From: Verrucomicrobiales bacterium
Lineage (GTDB): Bacteria > Verrucomicrobiota > Verrucomicrobiia > Limisphaerales > J093
NCBI GenBank assembly: GCA_015075445.1
Contig: JABTUJ010000023.1
Span: 79,424 to 143,423, forward strand
Length of the DNA: 64,000 nt
Direction: 5' to 3'
Shown here: piece by piece, positions 37,991 to 46,131 of the stretch
How positions within the stretch are numbered: the stretch's first letter is position 1
How the letters are laid out: each line of letters starts with the position of its first letter
Made by a program: the position numbers and the translations under genes
Notes under the pieces: model-generated
Seen by the model: only the letters and a program-made list of their open reading frames with translations
Told to the model about the DNA's origin: nothing
The model's database searches: none

Positions 37991-38590
37991 TCAGTCGGCG
38001 TATTTCACGCCACAACCGTAGGGCTTGGTTTCGGCCAGAGGCACCGCGCGGCCGGCCATCAGGGCTTCCACAGCTTGTTTGACGTGGTTCTTCGCGGTGC
38101 GGGGATCGCCGGCGGCAGTCGCGCGATCGTCGATGGCGCCTTGGTAAGCAAGCGTACCCTGCGCATCGATGACAAACATATGCGGGGTGGTCTTCATGCC
38201 GTAGAGCTTGCCCAAGGTGCCGGCGCTGTCGTCGATCCAGGCCGTGGCCTTCATGTTCTGGGCGGCGAACTCGGCACGCGCGGCGGCAGCGGCGCGGTGA
38301 CTGGGATTGCCTTGGGCGGTGGAGTTCACCACCAGCCAGATGCCGCCCTTGCTGGTGACACTCGCTTGCAGGGCCTGCATGGCGCCGGTCTTGTAGTGGT
38401 TGGCGCAGAAGGGGCAATCGAGATTGTAGGCCTCCAGGACGACGATCTTGCCACGGTAGTCGCTGAGACGGTGCGTCTTGCCAGTCACGTCCTTCGCGAC
38501 GAAATCCGGTGCGGGCTTGCCCGCGGTGACTTCCGCACGCGCCATTCCGGCGGCACCCAATATCAGGAGAGCGGCGAGCAAAGTTTTCAT
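37991..38590 (-). CDS. Exported redoxin (AhpC/TSA-TlpA-like thioredoxin-fold protein)
   Basis: A 199-residue protein with a signal peptide (MKTLLAALLILGAAGMARAE). GKPAPDFVAKDVTGKTHRLS is the redoxin opening, and EAYNLDCPFCANHYKTGAM holds a CxxC motif (about residues 60-63). WLVVNSTAQGN, GKLYGMKTTPHMFVIDAQG (cis-Pro motif TTPH) and the C-terminal TKPYGCGVKYAD follow. The pattern suits peroxiredoxin-like redoxins of the DUF-type found with Verrucomicrobiota DsbD. It likely works in the periplasm with the DsbD-like protein encoded 91 bp upstream. Confidence 0.88.
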   Translation of the reverse strand: MKTLLAALLILGAAGMARAEVTAGKPAPDFVAKDVTGKTHRLSDYRGKIVVLEAYNLDCPFCANHYKTGAMQALQASVTSKGGIWLVVNSTAQGNPSHRAAAAARAEFAAQNMKATAWIDDSAGTLGKLYGMKTTPHMFVIDAQGTLAYQGAIDDRATAAGDPRTAKNHVKQAVEALMAGRAVPLAETKPYGCGVKYAD

Positions 38591-38681
38591 AGGTTTACGC
38601 AGTGTGTCACGTCAGTACCGGCAGTCCGCCGCGATCCCGACGTGTCCAATGGTAGTCAGAAGGTGCGCGAACCGCAAATAT

Positions 38682-40910
38682 TCAGGCCTTCGGGCCGGTG
38701 GCCGGCGTGGCTCCAGCCGCTTGATTAAGGGCTTCCAGCACAATGCCGGGGGTCAGTAACTCGGGGAGAACCAGCGCAGGCCGGGTGGGATCCGCCGGGA
38801 AGACCAGCACCAGCGGCACGCCTGCCCGCCCGTAGCGCTTCAGTTCCTCGGTGATCCGCGGATCGCGATCCGTGTAATCGGCGCGGAGAGCCACGACGTT
38901 CAGTTGGCCCATGCGGCCGCGGACGCTGGGAATGTCGATGGCGAACTTCTTGTTGGAACGGCAGTTGGGACACCACTTGGCGGTGAAATCCACCAGGACG
39001 ATCTGGCCCGAACGGCGGGCGTCCTCCACCACGGCCGGACTCCAGGGTCGCCACTCCAACCCATCGGGTGTGTCTTTGAAGACGGAGGCGGAGGCGGTGC
39101 TGCCCACCGGATTGCGCCAGTGCAATTGCCCTTCCAGGATCACGACGTACGCCCCCGCGAGCAGCCCCACGCAGATCATCGTGGCGAGGCCTTTGCGTCG
39201 TGTGCCCCGCTGGATGAACTCGCCCCAGACCCAGACGGTAAGCGCGATGACGGCCAGGAACATCCCCAGCCAGAGGACGCCCCCCGGTCCGTAGGACGGG
39301 GCCGTGAACTCAAACATCCAAACCGCCGTGCCCAACATTGGGAAGCCCATGGCCACCTTGAACTTATGCATCCACGCCCCGGGCTTCGGGAGAAACCGCA
39401 ACCAGCCGGGTCGCCAGCTCAGCAGTACGTAAGGGCTCGCCAGTCCCGCTCCGATCGTCAGAAACATCAGGACGATGATCACCGGCGATTGCGTGAAGGC
39501 GAACCCGACCGCAATCGCGAGGATCGGGGCGGTGCAGGACGTTCCCAACGCGGTGGCGAGGATGCCGTTGAAGAAGGCCCCAGGGTAACCCTCTCGCGTG
39601 GTCAACTTGGCCGCGGCGCCCAAAGCGGTGCCACCAATGACGATCTCGAACACGCCAAAGAGATTCAGCGCGACGAGCAAGACAACCACGAGCAAGGCCA
39701 GCCGGAAATAGGGGTTCTGCATCTGCATCCCCCAACTGGCTCCTCCGCCAGCCTGCTGGACGCTCACCACCACGGTCGCGATGGCCAGAAACGACAGGAG
39801 CACGCCCAAGCCGTACATGAGCCCGAGCCGGCGAACCCGCTCCGGCGCTTCCTTGCTCTGCTGGACGAACCCGAGGATCTTCAGGGCGATGACCGGCAGG
39901 ACGCAGGGCATGATGTTGAGAATCAGCCCGCCAAGGAACGCAAAGGCCAACATCAAGAGCAGCGAGGCTCTCGGCGTGCCAGGTCCGCTCGTGCCGGCGA
40001 ACGATTCGGCCGCGGACGAGCCAGAGCCCGAGGCGGTTTGCTCAGCGGTGGGGGGCAAATTGACCCGGACTTCGACCGCACGGGCAGGGGAACCGGCCAC
40101 GGCGGGCTGGACCAGGATCCCGGCGATCTCCTGGGGGAACTGGTCGGCGAAGCGTTTGAGGTTCTTGGCGAGTCGGAAGGTGCCTTCGGGCGAGGGCTGG
40201 CGCGTGACCGCGGGGGCGATCTCGTAATCTTCGTGGGGATAAGGATAGAAATCCGCGGGATGGAGCATACTATCTACTGACCCCTCAAGAATAAAGGTGG
40301 CGGTGCTGCCTGTGGGAGGTTCCTGCCAGGCGGCGGTCACGGCTCGGGCAGCGTCGGGACGCGGGATGCGCGCCTGCCAGGACTGGATGAGGGCGGCGTG
40401 CGGCGAAAGTTCGCGGTCGGTACCGATCTGGAGTGTCGCTTGGACGGGCGCACTGCCCGGGACACAGGCGACCTGGCACTCGAGCCAGTCCACCCGGGCT
40501 TGCAGCAGGGCCGGGCCGGGTTTGACCGCGTCGGCCAGAGTCAACGGGACCAGTAGCAGGACCTCGTCGTGATAGACATACGTGGTCAGGCCGCCGGATT
40601 CGTAGGGCTCGGGCGGAGGCCACTGAATGTCGCCGGCCGTGATACCAGGCGGCAGTGTCCAGGCGATGGACGTGGGGAGGCCGGACTCACCCGGGTTGCG
40701 CCAATAGGTGTGCCAGGTGGGATCCATCTGGAGCCGGATGGCGGCGGTGACGGTTTCGCCGGGGCGCGCGGAGGCGGCGTCGAGCAGCAGACTCGCGCGG
40801 GTGTGCGAGTCGGCGGCCTGCGAGGTCGACAGACCCGCCCCCAGGAGAGCCAACGATGCGACGATAAGTCTCCACGGATTCGAGCGACGCCGAAAGCGAG
40901 CGATCAGCAT
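38682..40910 (-). CDS. DsbD-like thiol:disulfide interchange protein
   Basis: A 742-residue inner-membrane protein that moves electrons from cytoplasmic thioredoxin to periplasmic thiol proteins. The ATG at 40910 (MLIARFRRRSNPWRLIVASL) gives a signal peptide. The N-terminal DsbD-alpha-like domain has MDPTWHTYWRNPGESGLPTS and WLECQVACVPGSAPV. About eight TMs follow, from LLLMLAFAFLGGLILNIMPC VLPVIALKILGFVQ (the CcdA-type Cys), through ATALGTSCTAPILAIAVGFA (the second Cys), to LEGQLHWRN. The C-terminal thioredoxin domain has VDFTAKWCPNCRSNKKFAID (CxxC) and YGRAGVPLVLVF. It precedes the redoxin gene in the same direction. Confidence 0.93.
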   Translation of the reverse strand: MLIARFRRRSNPWRLIVASLALLGAGLSTSQAADSHTRASLLLDAASARPGETVTAAIRLQMDPTWHTYWRNPGESGLPTSIAWTLPPGITAGDIQWPPPEPYESGGLTTYVYHDEVLLLVPLTLADAVKPGPALLQARVDWLECQVACVPGSAPVQATLQIGTDRELSPHAALIQSWQARIPRPDAARAVTAAWQEPPTGSTATFILEGSVDSMLHPADFYPYPHEDYEIAPAVTRQPSPEGTFRLAKNLKRFADQFPQEIAGILVQPAVAGSPARAVEVRVNLPPTAEQTASGSGSSAAESFAGTSGPGTPRASLLLMLAFAFLGGLILNIMPCVLPVIALKILGFVQQSKEAPERVRRLGLMYGLGVLLSFLAIATVVVSVQQAGGGASWGMQMQNPYFRLALLVVVLLVALNLFGVFEIVIGGTALGAAAKLTTREGYPGAFFNGILATALGTSCTAPILAIAVGFAFTQSPVIIVLMFLTIGAGLASPYVLLSWRPGWLRFLPKPGAWMHKFKVAMGFPMLGTAVWMFEFTAPSYGPGGVLWLGMFLAVIALTVWVWGEFIQRGTRRKGLATMICVGLLAGAYVVILEGQLHWRNPVGSTASASVFKDTPDGLEWRPWSPAVVEDARRSGQIVLVDFTAKWCPNCRSNKKFAIDIPSVRGRMGQLNVVALRADYTDRDPRITEELKRYGRAGVPLVLVFPADPTRPALVLPELLTPGIVLEALNQAAGATPATGPKA
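40266..40285 (-). repeat. 20-bp inverse partner of 37618-37637
   Basis: The reverse strand reads AGGGGTCAGTAGATAGTATG, a perfect match, inside the dsbD-like gene, where it encodes part of GSVDSM. Confidence 0.8.
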
Positions 40911-41142
40911 GCCCGGAAATTGGCAGAGCCGGCCGCGAATGCAACGTTTGGCCGGTTGCCTCCCGCGTTGGGTTTGAGACTCCTGTGCCCTGCACCCCCG
41001 CCCACAGAAGGCAACGAAGGTAACCAAGACCAGGCGTCGCGCGTTCGCGCGTTGGGCTGGGAAACGCACACTTGCTATGACTCGTCAATTCCGGGTAGGG
41101 TGCGGCCGGTCGGCTTCAGCAAGACTGTGCCCACCGAGATTC

Positions 41143-41958
41143 ATGACGAGAGCCCCTGTTTCCCAAAGCCGCTCCGGCGCCTTCACCCTGATCGAGTTGC
41201 TGGTGGTGATTGCCATTATCGCGATCCTGGCGTCGATGCTCCTCCCCGCGTTGTCGAAGGCCAAAGGCCGCGCCCAGGCCATTGGTTGCCTGAACAACCT
41301 GAAGCAACTGGGGATCATCTGGGAAATGTACGCGGGGGATAACAACGAGTCGGTGGTGCTGAACGGGAGCGGGACCGATTCGGCTGTGCCGCTTACCTGG
41401 GTGGGCGGCAGTTTCGAGGGCGCGCCCTTGGACAACACGAACATCTTCAAGCTCATCGATCCCCGCTATTCGCTCTTCGGTCCCTATTTGAAGTCAGCCG
41501 AGATCTACCGGTGTCCGGGGGACAAGACCATGGAGCTGGTGGGTGGGAAGCGCCAGCGGGTGGTGCGGAGCTACGGGATGAACTCCTTCGTGGGCTGGGC
41601 GGGACCGGCTTACCGCGAGAATCCCCAGACGGGTTATCGGGTCTATAAAAAGACCGCGGACATGACCGATCCGGGACCGTCAGGGTTGTTTGTCATCGCC
41701 GAGATTCACCACGACAGCATTTGCCGGCCGTTCTTCGGGATGATCATGAATCGCTCCGCCTATTACCACATCCCCGCGGATTACCATCGTCCTTCGAGCA
41801 CGATTTCGTTCGCGGATGGTCATGGCGAGATTCACAAGTGGGTGGATCCGCGCACGCAGAAGCCGCCGGCGAATCTGGGCTGGCACGACCACAACTACTC
41901 GGTACCGAACAGCCGGGATGTGGCGTGGCTCCAGCAACGCGCCTCGACGCGGCGGTAA
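41143..41958 (+). CDS. Prepilin-type N-terminal domain protein (type II secretion pseudopilin-like)
   Basis: A 271-residue protein. The ATG at 41143 (MTRAPVSQSRSGAFTLIELL) places the prepilin peptidase site G-A-FTLIELLVVIAIIAIL near residue 14; the E at position 5 of the mature form is present. ALSKAKGRAQAIGCLNNLKQLGI follows, the pattern of the very large pseudopilin families of Verrucomicrobiota and Planctomycetes. The C-terminal FADGHGEIHKW is the short H-x-DG-like region seen in them. The role in a secretion or surface system is unknown, and such genes are often present in dozens of copies. Confidence 0.9.
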   Translation: MTRAPVSQSRSGAFTLIELLVVIAIIAILASMLLPALSKAKGRAQAIGCLNNLKQLGIIWEMYAGDNNESVVLNGSGTDSAVPLTWVGGSFEGAPLDNTNIFKLIDPRYSLFGPYLKSAEIYRCPGDKTMELVGGKRQRVVRSYGMNSFVGWAGPAYRENPQTGYRVYKKTADMTDPGPSGLFVIAEIHHDSICRPFFGMIMNRSAYYHIPADYHRPSSTISFADGHGEIHKWVDPRTQKPPANLGWHDHNYSVPNSRDVAWLQQRASTRR

Positions 41959-41979
41959 GCGACGCGGGGATGCGAAGGC

Positions 41980-43518
41980 ATGTCCGGGCTGTTCCGCGTC
42001 AAGCCGCTGGACCGTCTCATCGGGGAGACGGAGAGGTCGGGAGGCCAGTTGCGGCGGACCTTGGGGCCGGTGCAGCTCACTTTCCTCGGGATTGGCGCGA
42101 TCGTCGGAGCGGGCATCTTCTCTACTGTAGGGACCGCGGCGGCGGGGGGGCCGAATCATCTGGGGGCTGGTCCAGGGCTGGTGATCTCCTTTCTGATGGT
42201 GGCCGTAGCATGCGGGTTCGCGGCGCTGTGCTATGCGGAGTTCGCGGCGATGGTGCCGGTGTCGGGCTCCGCATACACGTACGCGTACGCGACGCTCGGT
42301 GAGCTGGTGGCGTGGTTGATCGGGTGGGACTTGATCCTCGAGTATGCGGTGAGCAACGCCGCCGTGGCGATCTCGTGGTCGGGCTACTTTCAGGAGCTGC
42401 TGCGAGGTTTTCAGATCACGATCCCGGCCTGGCTGGGCACCGATTACCGGTCGGCGGTGCAGGCGGCGACCGCGGTGGCGGGGGCGCAGGCGAGCGGGGT
42501 GGACCCGGCCACTCTCGGGGCGAGCGTGGTGCGCGGGGCGACGGCCTTGGCGGACGCACCCCGGGTGCTCGGAGTTCCGCTGATCTTCAATCTCCCGGCT
42601 TTCGGGATCGTGGCGGTGATCACCTACATCGCGTTGATCGGCATCCGGGAGACGGCCCGGGCGAACACGACCCTGGCGGTCGGCAAGCTGCTGATCATCG
42701 CGTTCTTCGTGGTGCTGGGGGCGTGGCATGTGAAGCCGGAGAACTGGACGGATTTCGCGCCCAACGGCATGGCGGGGATCTCCGCGGCGGCGGCCATCAT
42801 CTTCTTTGCGTACATCGGGTTTGACGCCGTCTCGACCGCTTCGGAGGAGGCGCGGAACCCGCAGCGGGACATGCCGATTGGGATTCTGGGCAGCCTGGTG
42901 GTGTGCACGGTGATTTACGTCGCGGTGGCGGTGGTGCTGACCGGGATGGTGCCCTGGAACACCCTCGGCAACGCGGAACCTCTGGCCTTCGCCTTTTCCT
43001 CGCTGGGCCAGCACTGGATTGCCGGGATCATCGCCTTCGGGGCGGTGTTGGCGACGACGTCGGCGCTGTTGCCGTTCCAGGTGGGGCAGACGCGCATCTT
43101 CTTCGCGATGGGGCGGGACGGTCTGCTCCCGCCGTGGGCGGCGAAGGTGCATCCGCGCTGGCGGACGCCGCATGTGACGACGATTCTGACGGGGATCATG
43201 GTGGCGGCGTTTTCGTCGCTGGCCAACATCAACGAGTTGGTCGAGCTGACGAACATCGGCACGCTGCTGGCCTTCATGCTGGTGGCGGCGGGCATCCTGA
43301 TTCTGCGGTGGAAAGAGCCGGGCCGGGCGCGGCCCTTTCGGGCGCCGCTGGTGCCCTGGGTGCCGTTGGCGGCGATTGTCTGCTGCGGCTATCTGATGTT
43401 GAAGCTGCCGTGGATCACGTGGGTGTGGTTCTCCGGCTGGATGGCGGTGGGTGTGGTCTTCTATTTCGCATACGGGCGTCACCGCAGCCGGCTGGCGGCG
43501 GGCGGGCGCGAGGCGTGA
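41980..43518 (+). CDS. APC-family amino acid permease
   Basis: A 512-residue transporter with about 12 TMs, of the cationic amino acid transporter/YfnA-like group. It starts at ATG 41980 (MSGLFRVKPLDRLIGETERS), 21 bp after the pseudopilin gene. Family motifs are RRTLGPVQLTFLGIGAIVGAGIF (TM1, about 27-48), SGSAYTYAYATLGELVAWLI GWDLILEYAV, IFFAYIGFDAVSTASEEARN PQRDMPIGI (about 265-292) and RIFFAMGRDGLLPPWAAKVH. The substrate cannot be read from sequence, but the family usually carries neutral or basic amino acids. Confidence 0.92.
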   Translation: MSGLFRVKPLDRLIGETERSGGQLRRTLGPVQLTFLGIGAIVGAGIFSTVGTAAAGGPNHLGAGPGLVISFLMVAVACGFAALCYAEFAAMVPVSGSAYTYAYATLGELVAWLIGWDLILEYAVSNAAVAISWSGYFQELLRGFQITIPAWLGTDYRSAVQAATAVAGAQASGVDPATLGASVVRGATALADAPRVLGVPLIFNLPAFGIVAVITYIALIGIRETARANTTLAVGKLLIIAFFVVLGAWHVKPENWTDFAPNGMAGISAAAAIIFFAYIGFDAVSTASEEARNPQRDMPIGILGSLVVCTVIYVAVAVVLTGMVPWNTLGNAEPLAFAFSSLGQHWIAGIIAFGAVLATTSALLPFQVGQTRIFFAMGRDGLLPPWAAKVHPRWRTPHVTTILTGIMVAAFSSLANINELVELTNIGTLLAFMLVAAGILILRWKEPGRARPFRAPLVPWVPLAAIVCCGYLMLKLPWITWVWFSGWMAVGVVFYFAYGRHRSRLAAGGREA

Positions 43519-43589
43519 CCGGAGGATTCCCGGGCTGATGAGCGAGGCCCGTTTGACACGGCTCCCCTGCGTTCGTAGGTTCGGTCCGT

Positions 43590-43937
43590 ATGCAGGTCAG
43601 CGTGGAACAGCAGGAACCGGTCGTGCGGTTGTCGGCAGGCGCGGCGAACGAGTTGCGCGAGATGATGCGTCGCGAAGGGCCGGGTCGTCACCTGCGGGTT
43701 TATGTCGAAAAAGGTGGCTGTTCGGGCTTGCAGTACGGGCTGGTGTTCGACGAATGTCGTCCCGGTGACGCCATCAGCGAGCAGGAAGGCGTCTCGGTGT
43801 TGGTGGATTCTTTCAGCGCGGGTTTTGTGCGGGGGTCGGTGGTGGATTTTGACGACAGCCTGAACGGCGGGGGCTTCAAGCTGGTCAATCCCAACGCCCG
43901 CCAATCTTGCGGTTGCGGCAAGTCATTTGAGGCCTGA
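43590..43937 (+). CDS. A-type Fe-S carrier (ErpA/IscA-like)
   Basis: A 115-residue HesB/IscA family protein that carries iron-sulfur clusters to target enzymes. It starts at ATG 43590. The three ligand cysteines are in EKGGCSGLQYGLVF (about 44) and QSCGCGKSF (108 and 110). VSVLVDSFSAGFVRGSVVDF matches the family core. Length and layout are normal. With the cysteine desulfurase in this window it can serve Fe-S enzymes such as IspH. Confidence 0.95.
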   Translation: MQVSVEQQEPVVRLSAGAANELREMMRREGPGRHLRVYVEKGGCSGLQYGLVFDECRPGDAISEQEGVSVLVDSFSAGFVRGSVVDFDDSLNGGGFKLVNPNARQSCGCGKSFEA

Positions 43938-43971
43938 CGGCGGAACCGCGGTCCGTCGCCGACCGAAAACA

Positions 43972-44005
43972 GCCGCCCGGTGCGATGCCGGGCGGCTACC
44001 ATTTT
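43972..44005 (+). terminator. Rho-independent terminator after the ErpA-like gene
   Basis: GCCGCCCGG-TGCGATG-CCGGGCGGC, a perfect 9-bp stem, followed by TACCATTTT. It lies 35 bp after the stop. Confidence 0.75.
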
Positions 44006-44113
44006 CAGCAAGGGGGGTTCGTGGCTCGCGGCCATCACGCAGCGGCACTTGCGTAGGAAAACAGATTGGCAAGAGGCGGTGGGGCTCCGTAGTTTCCCTC
44101 CCACGTTGATGTT

Positions 44114-45925
44114 ATGAAACCAAGTATGCTCCTCGGATGGAAAGCTTCCCTCGCCCGAACCGGGCGCCTGAGTCGGACGGCGCTGGGCGTTGCTCTTGGG
44201 TTGGCCGCGTGGCTCGCGCTGCCCGCGGCGTGGGCCCAGGCACCGACGGTCACCAGTGTCACGCCCGCGAACGGCGCCACGGGGGTTTCGATCACCAGTC
44301 CGTTGGTGTTCGTCTTCAACCAGAACATGGACACCGGCGTGGATGCGTTTCCCAGTTTCCCGCCGTTCGCCATCGGTAATCTGGAACTCACCCCATCCGG
44401 GTTCGTGGACAGCGAGTGGAGCACGGACGGTCGAACGCTGACCTGCACGCCGAGCTCGGAATGGCCGGCCCAGACCACGATCACCTGGCGGCTGAATCCG
44501 GCCGGCACCTTCATGCCCTTCACCAGCAGCAGCGGCACGCCGGTGGCCACCACCTCCGGAACCTTCACGACCGGGGAGGGTGGCGGGAGTGGCGGTGACG
44601 AGGCTCCCACGCTGATTGCGGTGAAGCCCGCGAACGGCGCGACGAGTGTGTCGGTCACCACGACGGTGGTGTTCGAGTTCGACCAGGAAATGAAAGAGAA
44701 CCCGCTGCTGGGCGGCTTTCCGCCGGCCGTTCCGGGTGCGATCGCGTGGGGGGGGACCGGCGTGACTGCCTCGAAGTTCTCTTATGCGTGGAGCGCCGAC
44801 GGGAGGACGCTCACCTGCACGTATGCCGGCGGGCTGCCCGGCGAGACGCTTATCACGTGGGCATTGAACCCGGCTGGCGCGGTGATCAAACTGGAGAGCG
44901 CGGCTGGCGAACCGCTCGAGACCGGCCGCTATAGCGGGCAGTTCACCACCGGGGAGGGCGGCAGCGGCGGCGAGGACTGTGACCCGGACGGGTATCCGGA
45001 GACGTGGGGAACCTATTCGCTCTCGAAGATGGCGATGTACCAGCAGACGTCGACCGCCGACCCGGTGCCGGATGGGGAATCGCCTTTCATGTTCGGCGTC
45101 TTCCTGACCAGCCCGCAAGCGGGGCCCGCCCTGACGGCCGGCACCCTGACCCTGCCGGACAACAGCACCAAGACCCTTGAGGCCATCTTCAGCTTCCTGA
45201 GCTATAGCGACACGCCCGCTACGGAAGCCGCTCTGAACGCCGCCTACCCGCCCGGTAACTACACCCTCCGTTTCACCCAGAGCGGGCAAGCGGAGCGCGT
45301 CATCACCATGACCATGCCCGCCGTCACCATCCCGGTCCCCAAGATCGCGAACTTCAACGAAGCCCAAACGGTGAACGCCGCGCAGGATTTCACACTGCGC
45401 TGGAACGCCTTCACCGGGGCGGGCGCTGCCGATTACCTCTCGGTGATGGTCACCGACACCAACGGCAATGTGATGTTCCAGGCGCCGAACCTGTGCATCC
45501 CGCGCGAGCTCCCCGTGACCGCCACCTCGACGGTCATTCCCGCCAACGCGCTGCAGACCGACAAGACTTATCGCGGCACGCTCACCTTCGGCCGCATGTT
45601 CTACTCGTCGACCAACGCGGTGCCGGAGATGGGCGGTTTCGGCGGATACGCACGCTTCACCGAGTTCACGGTCAAGACCGGCACCGGCGGCGCCGCGGGC
45701 CAGGCGCGCTTCACGGGCTATCGTCTGCTCCCCAACGGCAACCCGCAAATGGATCTCACCGGCACGCCGGGAGCCTCCTACACCATCCAGCGGACGGGGA
45801 ACGTCGGCTCGGCCAACTGGACCAGCGCCGGCACGGCGACCATGAACGGAGGCGGCCAGGCGGTGTTCGAGGACACGCAGGCCGGCAAGGTGTTCCCGCT
45901 CTTTTACCGGGCGGTGGGCAATTAG
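44114..45925 (+). CDS. Secreted protein with two bacterial Ig-like (Big_5) domains
   Basis: A 603-residue exported protein. The signal peptide is LGVALGLAAWLALPAAWAQA. Two Big_5/SbsA-like domains occupy about 43-155 and 170-280, each with the pattern P.v..v.PanGat.vs..t.vvF.F.q.M...... and W..dgrtLTCt, joined by GEGGGSGGD and GEGGSGGED linkers. The middle (300-510) is beta-rich and unassigned. The last 60 residues (PGASYTIQRTGNVGSANWTS..FYRAVGN) form a small module also seen in the Rhs gene and at 47743-50607. A cell-surface or adhesive role is possible. Confidence 0.82.
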   Translation: MKPSMLLGWKASLARTGRLSRTALGVALGLAAWLALPAAWAQAPTVTSVTPANGATGVSITSPLVFVFNQNMDTGVDAFPSFPPFAIGNLELTPSGFVDSEWSTDGRTLTCTPSSEWPAQTTITWRLNPAGTFMPFTSSSGTPVATTSGTFTTGEGGGSGGDEAPTLIAVKPANGATSVSVTTTVVFEFDQEMKENPLLGGFPPAVPGAIAWGGTGVTASKFSYAWSADGRTLTCTYAGGLPGETLITWALNPAGAVIKLESAAGEPLETGRYSGQFTTGEGGSGGEDCDPDGYPETWGTYSLSKMAMYQQTSTADPVPDGESPFMFGVFLTSPQAGPALTAGTLTLPDNSTKTLEAIFSFLSYSDTPATEAALNAAYPPGNYTLRFTQSGQAERVITMTMPAVTIPVPKIANFNEAQTVNAAQDFTLRWNAFTGAGAADYLSVMVTDTNGNVMFQAPNLCIPRELPVTATSTVIPANALQTDKTYRGTLTFGRMFYSSTNAVPEMGGFGGYARFTEFTVKTGTGGAAGQARFTGYRLLPNGNPQMDLTGTPGASYTIQRTGNVGSANWTSAGTATMNGGGQAVFEDTQAGKVFPLFYRAVGN

Positions 45926-45955
45926 CGCCTGGCGGATTCGGCGAACGCCAGCTAC

Positions 45956-46127
45956 CCCCGCCGCGTGGGGGCACGCGGCCTACAGCTTGCGGGGCTGACC
46001 CCGCCGCGTGAGGGCACGCGGCCTACAGCTTGCGGGGCTGACCCCGCCGCGTGAGGGCACGCGGCCTACAGTCTGCGAGGCTGACCCCGCCGCGTGAGGG
46101 CACGCGGCCTACAGCTTGAAGGACGGC
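45956..46127. repeat. Tandem repeat, four units of 43 bp
   Basis: Units start at 45956, 45999, 46042 and 46085 and read CCCCGCCGCGTGAGGGCACG followed by CGGCCTACAGCTTGCGGGGCTGA. The first differs by one base, the third in its 3' part, and the fourth is incomplete. Each unit has a CCGCGTG...CACGCGG stem. The array fills the gap between two convergent secreted-protein genes. Confidence 0.93.
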
Positions 46128-46131
46128 GCGG

